Shown here piece after piece: positions 40,501 to 53,800 of a DNA stretch of 64,000 bases. Source of the DNA: Prorocentrum cordatum (taxonomy: Eukaryota; Sar; Dinophyceae; Prorocentrales; Prorocentraceae); contig CAUYUJ010019612.1 of the NCBI GenBank assembly GCA_963575745.1, positions 95,733 to 159,732 on the forward strand. Reading direction: 5' to 3'. Under the pieces are notes generated by a model that was not told the origin of the DNA, did not search any database, and saw nothing but the letters and a program-made list of their open reading frames with translations. Position 1 is the stretch's first letter, and each line of letters opens with the position of its first letter. The position numbers and the translations under genes were made by a program.

Positions 40501-43500
40501 TCAACAACCGTGTCTCTAGGAACAAGCGCACGTAGCCCCCAGTGCCCATGGATGCGGCCGGCGGCAAACCCAGCAGAGCTTTGGCTACGTCGTAGTACGC
40601 CCGGTTCAGCTGGGTTGCAACTTCGTTCCAGCCGCGGGCGTGGCTGGCGAGGAGTTCGGCTCCGTAGAAGGCCGAAGCCTCCGCGCGGGCGGGAAGCTTC
40701 TCCGCCTGCACCGGCATCCCAAAACCGTGGTCGGTCAGCCCTGCCACCAGGCGCCGGGCGGACTCGCGGAGCTTCGTGCACATACGGGCGAGCAGGGGCT
40801 CGAGCGACAGATCGGCGTCGATGACTACGCCCAGCACGTCCACGGTATTCACCTCCCGTACTGGGACGCCGTCTACCGAACCACACGCGGCGGCGTCTAG
40901 CGGTGCCCCCCCGACAGCCATCGCGGCGGGGCCTTTGCTGCCAGACTGAAATCTGTGGCGGTACAGGTGGCAGAATTCAGTCATGCCGCCGTTGGCCCTT
41001 GCCAGGCTAGCCTCATCGGGCTGCAAAGTGAAGCTGTCGTCCACAAACTGTAACATGAGCATATTTTCAGGGGCGCCCCCAGGAGGAGGGGGCGCCAGCG
41101 CCACGCCTTCCGAAGCCCGGCGACACGAGTCCAGGAGCGCGCGTACCAGGACCCCGAACAGGTGCACCCGTGCGCGCCGGCCCTGGCCCACACCGAAGCT
41201 CACTAGGATTTGCACCGAGCCCACCGAGGAGGGAGGTGGGAGGAGGGAGGAGGGAGGAGGGAGCAGGGAGGAGGGAGGAGGGATGGAGAAAGGAGGGAGG
41301 AGGGAGTAGGGAGGAAGGATGAGGGAGTGAGGGAGGAGGAAGGAGGAGGAGGGAGCAAGGAGGAGGAGGAGGGAGGAGGGAGGAGGGAGGGAGGAGGAGA
41401 GGAGAGATGAGGGAGGAGGGAGGAGGCAGGCAGGAGCAGGAGCAGGGAGGAGGGAGGAGGGAGGAGGGAGGAGGGAGGAGGGAGGAGGGAGCAGGGAACA
41501 GGGAGCAGGAAGCAGGGAGCAGGGAGCAGGGAGCAGGGAGCAGGGAGCAGGGAGGAGGGAAGAAAGAGGAGGCAGGAGGGATGAGGGAGGAGGGAGGAGG
41601 GAGGAGGGAGGATAATGGAGGAGGGAGGAGGGAGAAGGAGCAGGAGGAGGAGGAGGAGGAGGGGGGAGGAGGGAGGAGGAGGTGGAGGAGGACGAGGAGG
41701 ACCAGTGTAGACCCAAGGCTCATCAACGGTACCCTCCCTCCAAGCTCCCTCTTCGTAGGCCCTGTTCCAAGGATGCACTTCCACTGAGGGAAGTGCCTCG
41801 TTGAGAGACAACTGTGTGACAATCCTGAAATGTGCCGAAATACCAGTCTCAGAATTTCAATTTCACGAGTCAACCTGACTGTTGCGTCTTGACGATCCGG
41901 AATCTTACCAGCGCGCCATTCTGGGGATTTCAACACCGCATATCAACATAACTGCTGCGCCCTGGCAATCCTAAACCGTTCCAAAACACAGTTTATGGAA
42001 GGTGAACCATGGTAATCCGCGACATTCTTACAAAACGAATGTGCGCGGTGCTATGGCGAGGCCACATGTTGAAAACGGCCACATGTTGAAAACGTCCGGC
42101 AGAATTTGAAGACGAGTGTGCGCGTCACCAGGCGAGAGCTACATTTTGAAAACCCCTCGCCCTCAGTTCGTGAAGCTCTTGCACATTTGTAAGTCGAAGG
42201 TGCGCGGCGCTAAGGCGAGAACCGCATTTATCAAATGACCCGCCCTCAATCCGTGAAACGCTTGCACATGTTTAAGACGAGTGTGCGCGGCGCTCTGGCG
42301 AGAGCTACATTTTGAACACCACCCGCCCTCCATCTGCGATGTAGTTGCCAGTTTCCAAGATTCAAGCTCATAATAGTGAGAAAGTCTCAGGCGAAACGCT
42401 GCACGTCCTTCCGACCGACCTCGGGGTGCGACAGGGAGGAGTTATTCATTAGAGGGAGTGGAGGAGGAGGAGGAGGAGGGAGCAGGGAGGGAGCAGGGAG
42501 GGAGGGAGGGAGGGAGGGAGGGCGGAGGGAGGATGAGGGAGCGGAGGGAGGGAGGAGGAGGAGGAGGAGGAGGAGGAGGAGGAAGGAGGAGAGGAGGAGG
42601 AGGACGAGGTGCAGAGGAGGAGGAAGAGGCGGAGGAGGAGGAGGAGGAGGAGGAGGAGGAGGAGGAGGAGGAGGAGGAGGAGGGAGGAGGAGGAGAGGGA
42701 GGGGAGGAGAGGAGAGAGGAGAGGAGGAAGGCGCAGGACGCAGGACGAGCAGGAGGAGGAGGAGGAGGAGGAGGAGGAGGAGAGAGGAGGAGGAGGAGGA
42801 GGAGGAGGAGGAGGAGGGAGGAGGAGGACGAGGAGGAGGACAGGAGGAGGAGGAGGAGGAGGAGGAGGAGGAGGAGGGGAGGAGGGGGAGGGGAGGAAGG
42901 AGGGAGGAGGGAGGAGGGAGGAGGAGCAGAGGGGGAGGATGGGGGGAGGGGGGATGGGGAGGAGGAGGAGGAGGAGGAGGAGGAGGAGGAGGAGGAGGAG
43001 GAGGAGGAGGAGGAGGAGGAGGAGGAGGAGGAGGAGGAGGAGGAGGAGGAGGAGGAGGATGAGGAGGAGGAGGAGGAGGAGGAGGAGGAGGAGGAGGAGG
43101 AGGAGGAGACGAGGACGAGGGCGAGGGGTAGGAGACGAGGAGGAGGAGGAGGAGGAGGAGGAGGAGGAGGAGGAGAAGAGAAGGAGGAGGAGGAGGAGGA
43201 GGAGGAGGAGGAGGAGGAGGAGGAGGGAGGAGGAGGAGGAGGGAGGAGGAGGAGGAGGAGGGGGAGGGGGAGGAAACGGATGAGGAGGAGGAGGAGGGAG
43301 GAGGGCGCAGGACGAGCAGGACGAGCAGGACGAGCAGGACGAGCAGGACGAGCAGAGGAGGATGAGGAGGAGGAGGAGGAGGAGGAGGAGGAGAGGAGGA
43401 GGAGGTCGTGGAGGAGGAGGAGGAGAGGAGGTGGAGGATGGGAGGAGGGGGACGAGGAGGATGGGAGGATGGGAGGAGGGGGAGGAGGAGGAGTTGGAGG

Positions 43501-46500
43501 AGGAGGAGGAAGACGAGGAGGAGGAGGAGGAGGAGGAGGAGGAGGAGGAGGATCAGTTTAAGCCCAATACCCATCAACGACGTTTGGAATACACCCTCCC
43601 TCCCAGCTTCCTCTTCATAGGCCCGTACGGGGTTCACCTCCACTAGGGGAATTGCCCCATAGGGGGACTGCGGTGTGAAAATCCTGAAGCGTGCCAAAAC
43701 ATGATTTTCAGGATTCAGCGCCACGAGTTGACCTGATTGGCACGTCCTGGCGACCCAGAATCGTGACATAACACCATTCGTGGGACTAGAACACCGCGAA
43801 TCAGCGTAGCATTTGCGCTCTGACAATATTGAATCGTTTCAGAACGCAATTTCTGGTACGGTACCCATGAGAACCAGTGAAACTTTTGTAATTTTCCAAA
43901 ACGAATGTGCGCGGCGCTAAGGCGAGAGCCACATGTTGAAAACGATCCGTCCTCAATATGTGAAGCTCTTGCACATATTTAGACGAGTGTGCGCGGCGCT
44001 GAGGCGAGAGCCACATTTTGAAAACCACCCGCCCTCAGTCTGAACCTTTGAAAACGAATGTGCCCGCCGCTAAAGCGAGAACCACGTTTTGAAAACGATC
44101 CGTCCCCAATCCGTGAAACTTTTGCAAATGTTTAAAGCGAGTGTGCGCGGCGCTCAGGCGAGAGTCACATTTCGGAAACGACCCGCCCTCCATCTGTGAA
44201 GCTCAGGATCATAAGTGGTGAGGAAATCTCAGGCGAAACGCCCAGCCCGCCCTTTCGACTGGCCTCGGGGTGCCATTGTAGATGCGTACCAGATAATTTT
44301 TGAAGGTGCTGCAGAATTTCTCGCGGAGTTGCCACTCACCCGCAAACTGTTTGGGGTCCTCGGGCGCATCCCAAGCAGGCTACACCTCGCCCGTTCGTGG
44401 TTGCTCATCAGCCTGTTTTGAAAGGCACCCACTTCATATATTTCATATGTCTGAGGAAGGCCCGGCATCTTTCCAAAGTGAATTATGCCGAGACTTTTTC
44501 TTTAGAGACCTGATCGTGCGCTTTGTCATTGGATGGGTGGACGGCAGTAGGCTCCCAATGAAATACTGTATTCGATGCGGGGCAGAGGTGCGACGCTGAG
44601 TGGACCCTGCTCAGCCGCCCGCAACTCCAGTCCGGGGTTAGAAAGCTTCGGAGGGGAGTGGGTCCTGGCACCCAGCTCAAACTGTTGACGCTTCGCGAAT
44701 CCCCACCAGCCCATCCAGAAACGATGCCCAGAGGAATTGCCTCGATCAGGGAAGTGGGCAGCACACAGAGGAAGCCATTATGCGACATCTTGGGGTATCT
44801 TGAACCATCTTGGAGGTCATCTTGGGCTCTCCCAGGCGCCCTTGGAGTCATCTTTATCAGTGCCCCCCCCCAAGAGGCCAACATGCGGCTAAAACCTTCG
44901 TAAAGTCAATGATTTGGCATTATCGCCGAGGCCTCTTGCAGCATCTTGGGTGCCTCTGGGGGGTCTCTTGGGGCCTCTTGGGGGTTTCTTGGGAGCCTCT
45001 TGGGGGCATCCTGGGGGCCTCTTGGGGCTTCCTGGCCACCTCTTGGGGCCCTCTTGGGGCCCTCTTGGGGCACCCTTGGGAGCCTTGGGGGCCATCCTTG
45101 GGCCATCTTGGGTGAGATCGATCACAGGAGGGGGGGTGCCCAATTAGCGTCCCCCCCCAGGAAGCCAAAATGGGGCCCAAACCATAGTGAAACCAATGAT
45201 TTTGGCTTCCTCGCCGAGGCCAGTTTGGACGCTCCGACGACGCGAAACCCCCTGTCCAGGTCCAGGGGAGGGGGTAGGGGGAGGGGTAAACCCCCTCCCC
45301 GAAAGGGAAGAAGGAGGGGTGGAAGAGGAAACTCACTAAACCACCGACGCCCAGAGGGCTGGTGGGATTTGGGAAGGTTTCCACTGTCTCGTTTTGAGGG
45401 TGACTTGCCAGTGATGCGACTCAGGTGAGTCCGTCTCTGCTTGGCTGCCTTTCCCAGCTTGGCCTTTGTGCATGCACGACCAACCTTCAGAGTTCCGAGT
45501 TCCGATGAGGATGATTCGGCGGCGAGCGAGGGGGGGAAATGAGAAGGAGAAAGCCTTCTCAGAAGGCGGCGGGATTTCTCAGAAGCCCTCGCGCCTTCTG
45601 AGAGGTTTTTTGTGTCTTCGGGGAAGGCTCAAAACACTTTTCAGAAGGCCGGGAAACTCCCGAGTCTTCTGAGAAGGCCCGCCCCTTCTCACTTCCCCCC
45701 AGGGCGCGCCGCCTAATGATGAGGAGGAGATGGAGGAGGGAGAGAGGGGGGGAAGCGGTGGAGGGGGCCAGAGATAGAGAGAGAAAGACTGCTTCGGGCA
45801 GGGGAGAGGCAGGTCGCTATTCCCCGAGATGCCCGGCGTCGGCAGGGGACTGCCGCTCAGAGGCCGCCTCTCTGTCTAGGCCTCCTCGATGTGGTCCGTG
45901 TAGATGGGGTCCGAGGATCGTGCTGCATGGCCGATGCATCGGCGATGCAGCTCGATGCGGGGCCCGAGTTTCTCCATGCTGGCGTCGCCGGTGCATCGCC
46001 GATGCATCGCCGATGCATCGCCGATGCGTCGCCGATGCGTCGGCGATGCGGCGCGATCCTCCGACCCCATCTGCTCGGCCCCTCTCTAGGAGGTCTCTCT
46101 GCTCTGGCAGCCGGCGCATCTTGGATCTTGGGGGGACGCGGGGAGCGAAGCGGGGCCTCCCGCGCCTCCCGCGGTCCGCGGGGGTGCGCCTGAGAGAGAG
46201 AGCGGCCCCTCTCCGAAGGGGGGGCGGCGCGAGGGCGCGAGGCCGGGCGCGCGCCCCGCACGGCGCGCGGAGCGCGGGAGCTGCGCAGGCTGCCGAGGCA
46301 GTTGCCAGGTGTTGGCGGCGCGCAGAGGGGGGGCAGGGGGAGGGGGGGAGGCTTCTTAGAAGCACCCCTGCTTTTTAGAAGGTGCGGGCCTTCTCTGCAG
46401 AAGGTGCGGCCTTCCCCCCTCCCCCTACCCCCTTCTGCTCGCCGCCGAAGGTGGGCGGCCGAGGCGATGGCGTGGCCTGGGACGCAGCTCGTGGGAGGTC

Positions 46501-49500
46501 CGGTTCTGGCTCGGCCCTGGTCCGAGAGCCCGATTCCTCCGGCTTCCTCCCGTGGAATCCGGCTCAATCCCGCTCCGTCCGGCCGAATCCTGCTCAATCC
46601 GCGGCCTGGTCCGGCGCAGCAGCCCCCCCACATGGGGTTCAATCCTCCGCAGTCCTGCCGACGGAGACCTCGCGGCAGTTGCCTCTTCAGGTGGCCGGGG
46701 TACGCAGGTGGGTTCGCTGTGCTTCGGCCTGCCCCGCCGCTGCTCCACCGCCGTCCGGCTCTGCCATGCGGCCGTGGGCCAGCAACAAGTGCGCGGGTGG
46801 CCGGGGTGAGCGCCCCGCCCCCCCCCCCTGCGTTCCAGGGGGCCCTGGTCCCGCCTCCTGGAGCGCCCCCAGGGAGCCCGCGCCGCGTCCCCTCGAGCCC
46901 TGACAGGCGCGTCCCGGAGAGCGCGCAGGGGGGGCCTCCGGGGTCTGTCGCAGGGCCCCCCCCGACAGGCCTCATCACAGTTTTGCCACACCCAGCTGTC
47001 GATGCCCTCCCCGATGATCAATGCTGGCGTTGGGTTGAATGAGTTGCCCTGCGACCGCAGTCTCCCCCGATCGCGCCAGCTCTGAAATCGGGAGGAGGGG
47101 TGTGTGTCCACTAGTTTTTTCCATCTGCCGCACGGGGGTCCTGGAAAGGCCCTCAGACCAGACGACCCCGACGTTTCCCCCCCAAAACTCCACGACCCCC
47201 TGGAGAGGAGTTCCTGAGGGCCCCCATGCGCCAGCCAGGGCGCCAGACGTGGCCGAGAGCAGTTGCAGGCCACGGGCCCTGGGGCAGCTTTCCCGTTCTG
47301 CTGTCTCGAGTGCACGGCCGTGAGGAAGTGCCGAATCGGCGGAGGGCTGGGTGGCAGGATCGGTGGGAACGGGTGCAGTGCAAGTGAGCCAGTGTAGTGC
47401 TTTCTGCTGCATGCCCCTATTTTCGTGCACGCGCATGCGGCAGCGAAGGTGGTGTTCAACCCGCACAAGAGGTTGCGCTTTGCCAAGATGGAGCATGGCG
47501 AGGCCGGCCGCAGCCTCTGAGCGTCTTCCTCTGAAAACCCGCATCGCGGTCGGATAGTATGTCAAATCTGCTGCCCAGATCTCCTGCCTGGCCTGGACCG
47601 ATTTCTCGTTGTGTTGTTGTGTTCGGCGGGGGATCTCCCTGGCCCCAGCTATTCGACGACGACGCCGGCGTAAGAGCAGAACCGAATCTGGGAGCCTCCT
47701 AGCCTGCCAAGCCAAGCCCTGCGGCTCCTGTGAACCTTTAGGGGGCCACATGCGAACCCTACCCCTACCCCCCACGATTTCTGAGGGGGAGGGTGGGGTT
47801 CACTTCGCTCGGGAGCTCCCGAACGAAGTGAACCCCACCCTCGCCCTCAGAAATCGTGGGGGGTAGAGGTAGGGTTCGAATGTGACCCCCTAACGTTCTG
47901 TGGGTCCTGGGCCAAAAGCCTGGCATTGACCGACCGGTGGTGGTGTGTCAGCAGCTGTTGCAGGCGCCAGCTCTGTGCTTTGGAAGTCCTCGAACCCCTG
48001 CCCAAGGCTAAGGCTCATGGATACGTGCCGCCTGTGCGGGTTGCGACCCAATCGATAGCGTGTGGCTGTCCACGGCTCAGCAACAGCGCCCAGAGCAGGA
48101 TTCGAATGTCTGGCCATCTTGATACAAACATTTCGTGGGGGACACGGCCCGACAAGCCTTTGGTCTGCTCCTGGGCTGTCTGGGGGATCTCTTGGGGCCG
48201 TCTGGGAGCTGTCTTGGGGGCCTCTTGGACGATCGTTGGGCTCTCTTGGGCCGTCTTGTGGCTCTCTGGGCTGTCTTTCGGGTCTCTTTTGGCTGTCAAA
48301 GGGCCGTCTGGGGAGCCCTATTCGGCTGTCTTTAAGCCCAGTGGTGGTGCGACTGCTGCAAGTACCCCTGGTGCAACGTATGCCACATCACAGTTTTGCC
48401 ACACCCAGCTGTCGATGCCCTCCCCGATGATCAATGCTGGCGTTGGGTTGAATGAGTTGCCCTGCGACCGCAGTCTCCCCCGATCGCGCCAGCTCTGAAA
48501 TCGGGAGGAGGGGTGTGTGTCCACTAGTTTTTTCCATCTGCCGCACGGGGGTCCTGGAAAGGCCCTCAGACCAGACGACCCCGACGTTTCCCCCCCAAAA
48601 CTCCACGACCCCCTGGAGAGGAGTTCCTGAGGGCCCCCATGCGCCAGCCAGGGCGCCAGACGTGGCCGAGAGCAGTTGCAGGCCACGGGCCCTGGGGCAG
48701 CTTTCCCGTTCTGCTGTCTCGAGTGCACGGCCGTGAGGAAGTGCCGAATCGGCGGAGGGCTGGGTGGCAGGATCGGTGGGAACGGGTGCAGTGCAAGTGA
48801 GCCAGTGTAGTGCTTTCTGCTGCATGCCCCTATTTTCGTGCACGCGCATGCGGCAGCGAAGGTGGTGTTCAACCCGCACAAGAGGTTGCGCTTTGCCAAG
48901 ATGGAGCATGGCGAGGCCGGCCGCAGCCTCTGAGCGTCTTCCTCTGAAAACCCGCATCGCGGTCGGATAGTATGTCAAATCTGCTGCCCAGATCTCCTGC
49001 CTGGCCTGGACCGATTTCTCGTTGTGTTGTTGTGTTCGGCGGGGGATCTCCCTGGCCCCAGCTATTCGACGACGACGCCGGCGTAAGAGCAGAACCGAAT
49101 CTGGGAGCCTCCTAGCCTGCCAAGCCAAGCCCTGCGGCTCCTGTGAACCTTTAGGGGGCCACATGCGAACCCTACCCCTACCCCCCACGATTTCTGAGGG
49201 GGAGGGTGGGGTTCACTTCGCTCGGGAGCTCCCGAACGAAGTGAACCCCACCCTCGCCCTCAGAAATCGTGGGGGGTAGAGGTAGGGTTCGAATGTGACC
49301 CCCTAACGTTCTGTGGGTCCTGGGCCAAAAGCCTGGCATTGACCGACCGGTGGTGGTGTGTCAGCAGCTGTTGCAGGCGCCAGCTCTGTGCTTTGGAAGT
49401 CCTCGAACCCCTGCCCAAGGCTAAGGCTCATGGATACGTGCCGCCTGTGCGGGTTGCGACCCAATCGATAGCGTGTGGCTGTCCACGGCTCAGCAACAGC

Positions 49501-50845
49501 GCCCAGAGCAGGATTCGAATGTCTGGCCATCTTGATACAAACATTTCGTGGGGGACACGGCCCGACAAGCCTTTGGTCTGCTCCTGGGCTGTCTGGGGGA
49601 TCTCTTGGGGCCGTCTGGGAGCTGTCTTGGGGGCCTCTTGGACGATCGTTGGGCTCTCTTGGGCCGTCTTGTGGCTCTCTGGGCTGTCTTTCGGGTCTCT
49701 TTTGGCTGTCAAAGGGCCGTCTGGGGAGCCCTATTCGGCTGTCTTTAAGCCCAGTGGTGGTGCGACTGCTGCAAGTACCCCTGGTGCAACGTATGCCGCT
49801 AGACGCCGAGGCTGGCGTCAATGAGACACATCATGGAAAGCAGGCCATGATTGTCATGTCCGAAGTGCAGGACATTTGAGTGCAGCAAGTGCGAACCACT
49901 TGTACTTGGCAAGGAAGTGCGAACAAGTTGTGCCGCAATCTGCAAGAAATGAAGCCCCTGCGTAGAGCAGTGCTCGTATAGAGTGAATCGATGGGAGAAT
50001 CGAGCGGATATGGCGTGGCGTGTGACACAGAAAGGTCGATTGCTGGGCCCATACTTGCCTTCTGTCGCTCGGCAGCAGATCTACACTGAACGCGATGTTA
50101 CCGCTTCCTTTGTGCTGCTCGCCACGCTGGCTGACGCCTTCCCAGGGGTCCTCTCCCTGCTGCTGCCGTTGCTCCTCGCCCCCAGTGGTGTGTGTGTGTG
50201 TTGGCTCGGGAGCGGACCACACATTCGCACCTCTCGTGTGCTGTGCGTGTACTCTTGCGATGGCTCGCTCCCGAGAGCGCAATGGACTCAACTCGTGCCC
50301 TTGTTCACTTCTGAGTGCGCTTCCTGCCGCAAGATACGGCTCATTGCTCCTCGTCTCCTGCTCGCATTGGACAGTGTGACGAGATCGCTTGGGGGGACAC
50401 CAGCCATGCTGCGGACGCTGAAGTGGCATGTCTGTGCCCGGCGGATCGTGGCATCACGTATTCGAACTCACCTTGTTTCTTCTTATGCCAGATCGTGGCG
50501 TCGGGGGAGCATGCTTGACAATGGAAACTCAAACCCACCGTTATTCGATGGATGTCGATGGCTTCGAGAAGGGAAGCTCAGAGAGTATGTACGGGGGGAC
50601 GTGGCTGATAGAGCCCACGCATTTCTTTTGTACGGTGGACCGTGGCCCCGCGATCGCGAGTCCATAGCTGTAGTGAGGCAACGCCGTCTGGGCATTTTTT
50701 CTTCAGTGGGAGCGTGGTCCAAGGAGCTAATACATGTGTTTGTCAGGGGGATCATAGATTCGGGGATCTTACCGTTCATGCTCCATTGTATGGGGGATCG
50801 TGACGACGGGCGCTAAAACACTGTGTGTGTGTGTGTGTGTGTGAA

Positions 50846-50877
<32 letters not shown>

Positions 50878-53800
50878 CGTTTTGGGGGGATCGTGGCATC
50901 GGGAGCGCACGTTTTTTATTTGTGATTTGGGATCGTTGCCCCAAGAGCCCAATATTTTTCGTGTCCAGGGATCGTGGCCTCGCAAGCGCGAGCACATGTT
51001 TTTCCATCCCAGGGGGATCGTTGCCTCGGAAATAGGGCGCGGCCCCCAGGACCGAGGAGCATTCTGCGCCCTTCCCTCCAAACCGGCTGGACCGGGACCC
51101 CAGGGACTTGTTGGAGCTCGAGGAGGGAGCATCTTGCGCAAGCCGACACTCTCCGAGGGGTCGGCGCATTCTGTCCGTGGTTGGGTATGGCGCGGCTCGG
51201 GTTGTCGGCTCCCAGCAAGGCCTCAGTTTCAGGTGTCCTTCGACGATTCTGGGGCGGATTCAGGTCCACGAGCATCGAGTGGTTCAATATCTGGTGGATC
51301 CCCTGACATCGATTTGCTCGATACCAGGGAATCTCTGGATCCCTCATGCGTCCTCCCCAGACCTCCGACGTTTGATGTTGTCAGTGCGCGGCTCCCAGAG
51401 CTCTTGGCCCCTTGATGCCGGATAGATTTTAGGCGGTGCGAGGGCCCAGAGATTGCATCCAGAGGCCGACAACGTCGCGAAATTTTCCGCCATGCTTGTT
51501 CATGTCATGGGATGTGCTTGGGTGGGGGGAGACGGTGAGGAGAGCGCACGCTCCGACAGCCCTCACCCGCCTGCTCGTTGCGCCCGCTCCCGCCCGCCGC
51601 GGGGCCCCGCTCGGCCGCGGAGGACAACGAGATCAAGGGCGACGAGGACAGCATCACGAAGCTGCTCGACAAGGCCCGCGCGCGAGCGGGGGGACGAGGA
51701 GCGGGGGCACGAGGGCGAGCGTCGGAGAAAGACATATACCGATGCCACTGCCTTCGTTGTTCGCCCCTCTGGGCCTCCAGGGGGGAATCCCTCATCTCAT
51801 CGCCACAGCCGGTCGGAGAGCGGTCCTGGTCTGAACGTGCCCCAGGAGAGGTCTGGGTAGTAGCGGCATCGGTGTCTTGTGACCCCCCCCCAGAACGATT
51901 ACGAAACACCTCGCGAAGCACTTGAACGAGGACTCATACAGAGGCGAAGCACTTGAATCTGCAGAATCTGCACCACTCCAGTAAATCGAGCAGGGGATCG
52001 ACTACATAATATATTTGCCCCAAAGGTGGACATTTTCGTAGAATCCACAGAGAGTATGTAGAATCTTCGTGTATCCACTGCACATTCCGCGTATGTGTTT
52101 TTTTGCAGATTCGACTAACAAGCCAATTTTGGGGTGCATTAGTTCTGCAGTCGATCCCCTGCTCGAGAGAAAAGACCCTGTGCACATCTGGCAGCTCTGG
52201 GCAGCCCGGACACGCGGACCGCCTGGCAGCCCGCCCGTACCTCGCCAGGGCGCATCTGGACAGAGGGGCCGCCACGAGGGCACGAAGTTGCTCAGTAGGC
52301 CCACGCCATCCCGCCCACCCCCGCGAGGAGGCCGGGAGCGCAGGGAGGTTGTGCGGTGGTGTCTGCCTCTTCCCCTGCCTGCCTCTGATGGGGCCTCTCT
52401 GGGAGCGGTCTCTCTGGGGCGCCTGGGTGATTTTTTGGGGGGGCCTCTTGGGGGGGGGGGCCTCTCGGGGCACCCGGACAGTTTTGTCGGCGGGGCGAGA
52501 GCGAACCTCTTCCGCTAAAAGCTAGGCGGGCTACGCACAGCTTTAATTAGGGAGACGGCACAGGAAGGCGGGGCCTCAGGCGGCCGGAGCGGGCGGAGCC
52601 CGGGGTGCAGGCAGAACCCTGGGGCACTTGGACAGGAGAGGGCCGCCACGAGGGCGCGCGAAGTCCTCGGTGCTCAGCGGTGCGCGGCCTGCTCCCCTCC
52701 TCCCCGTTCCCCCTCCCGGCTCTGTGCGAGCGCACCGAGCAGCTCCGTACACCTCTAGAAGAAGAAGAAGAAGAAGAAGAAGAAGAAACAAAAAGGAACG
52801 CCACAAGCACAAACTTTTGGCGCTCCGCGCGGATTTCTTGGCTTCGCGCTGGGACTCCCCTGGCGGCGCCTCCGGTGCCGCCCCCTGGCGCGCTCCGCGC
52901 GCCAGGGAGGGGGCCCAGCGCAGATCCAAGAAATCCGCGCGGAGCGACGAACGCTTGTGCTTCTGGTGTTTTTTCTTATTCTAACCTCGCCTCTTGCTGC
53001 TGCGGTCCGCCATCGCTGTCCATGTACAGAACGAGAGATGTGGGTCCACGGTCGCGCCTTATCCCCTTTCTTGGCGCTCCCCATCCTCCTCGCCCTCCTC
53101 TGTTCCTCCCAGGGGTGCCGCGATGTCGCGAAGTTCTTCGCGCTTCGCGCAGCGCGGAGCGCGGAGCGCGACCTTGGCTGCCCGCGACTTCAGCTGCCCT
53201 TGGACACCCTGAACACCACACCAGACGGACGACCAGCACATCCCTTGGGCATCCCGAACACCACCCCCGTTTCCCCAGCACTCCAGGCACTGTTGAGATG
53301 CTCGTGCGCGCCCAGATTGGCTCCTCCGTCCGCATCCCTCCCCTGTCCTCCGCCCGCCCCCTCCTGCTTGGACGGGCACTGCTGCGACGCCGACGCAGGG
53401 CAGGGCCAGATTCGAGCAGCGACCGAATCACGACAACACGAGCACAGCAGCTCGAACGACTTGCGATACATATCAGCCGCTGAAAGTACTGAGCGGCAGC
53501 GCTCCCCTCCCGTCCTCCTCTTCGAATCCTCCTCATCTTCTTCCTCGACTCGTCTTCTCAACCGTCCGTCTCAACCATTTTCCTCCACCGTCATCTTCAC
53601 TTCCTCCGCATTCGTCCTGGTGCTGTACCCGCTCCTTCTCTTCCTCCTCCTCCCCCTTCAGTGCACAAAGCTCCCTCCTATCTGCTATAATCTGGTCGGG
53701 GGAAGTGGGAGGAGGTGGAAGGAGGTCTGTTACAGCGCTGGAGCGGGCAAGAGAGCAACATAAGAAGAAAGTTCGTAGGCTCTCTCCCATCAGACAAGCC

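Larger units (their letters stand above)
46973..49798 (+). repeat. 1413-bp tandem direct duplication containing a coding exon
   Basis: Unit 1 is 46973-48385 and unit 2 is 48386-49798; as far as I compared them by eye they are identical. Each contains exon h of the P5-like gene, a 156-bp palindrome and a short TCTTGG minisatellite. At the outer edges the flanking sequence differs, so it is a simple head-to-tail duplication. Apparent identity means it is very recent, under conversion, or an assembly artefact. Confidence 0.93.

Noticed and set aside
42387-43826. 479-codon minus-strand frame and 367-codon plus-strand frame in the GGA array
   Set aside because: Poly-Pro/Ser/Leu and poly-Glu/Arg/Gly from a pure triplet repeat; no domain or normal composition.
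46975-49188. Two identical 266-codon minus-strand frames in the 1413-bp duplication
   Set aside because: They run antisense over exon h and the palindrome, and have no domain; identity comes from the DNA duplication.
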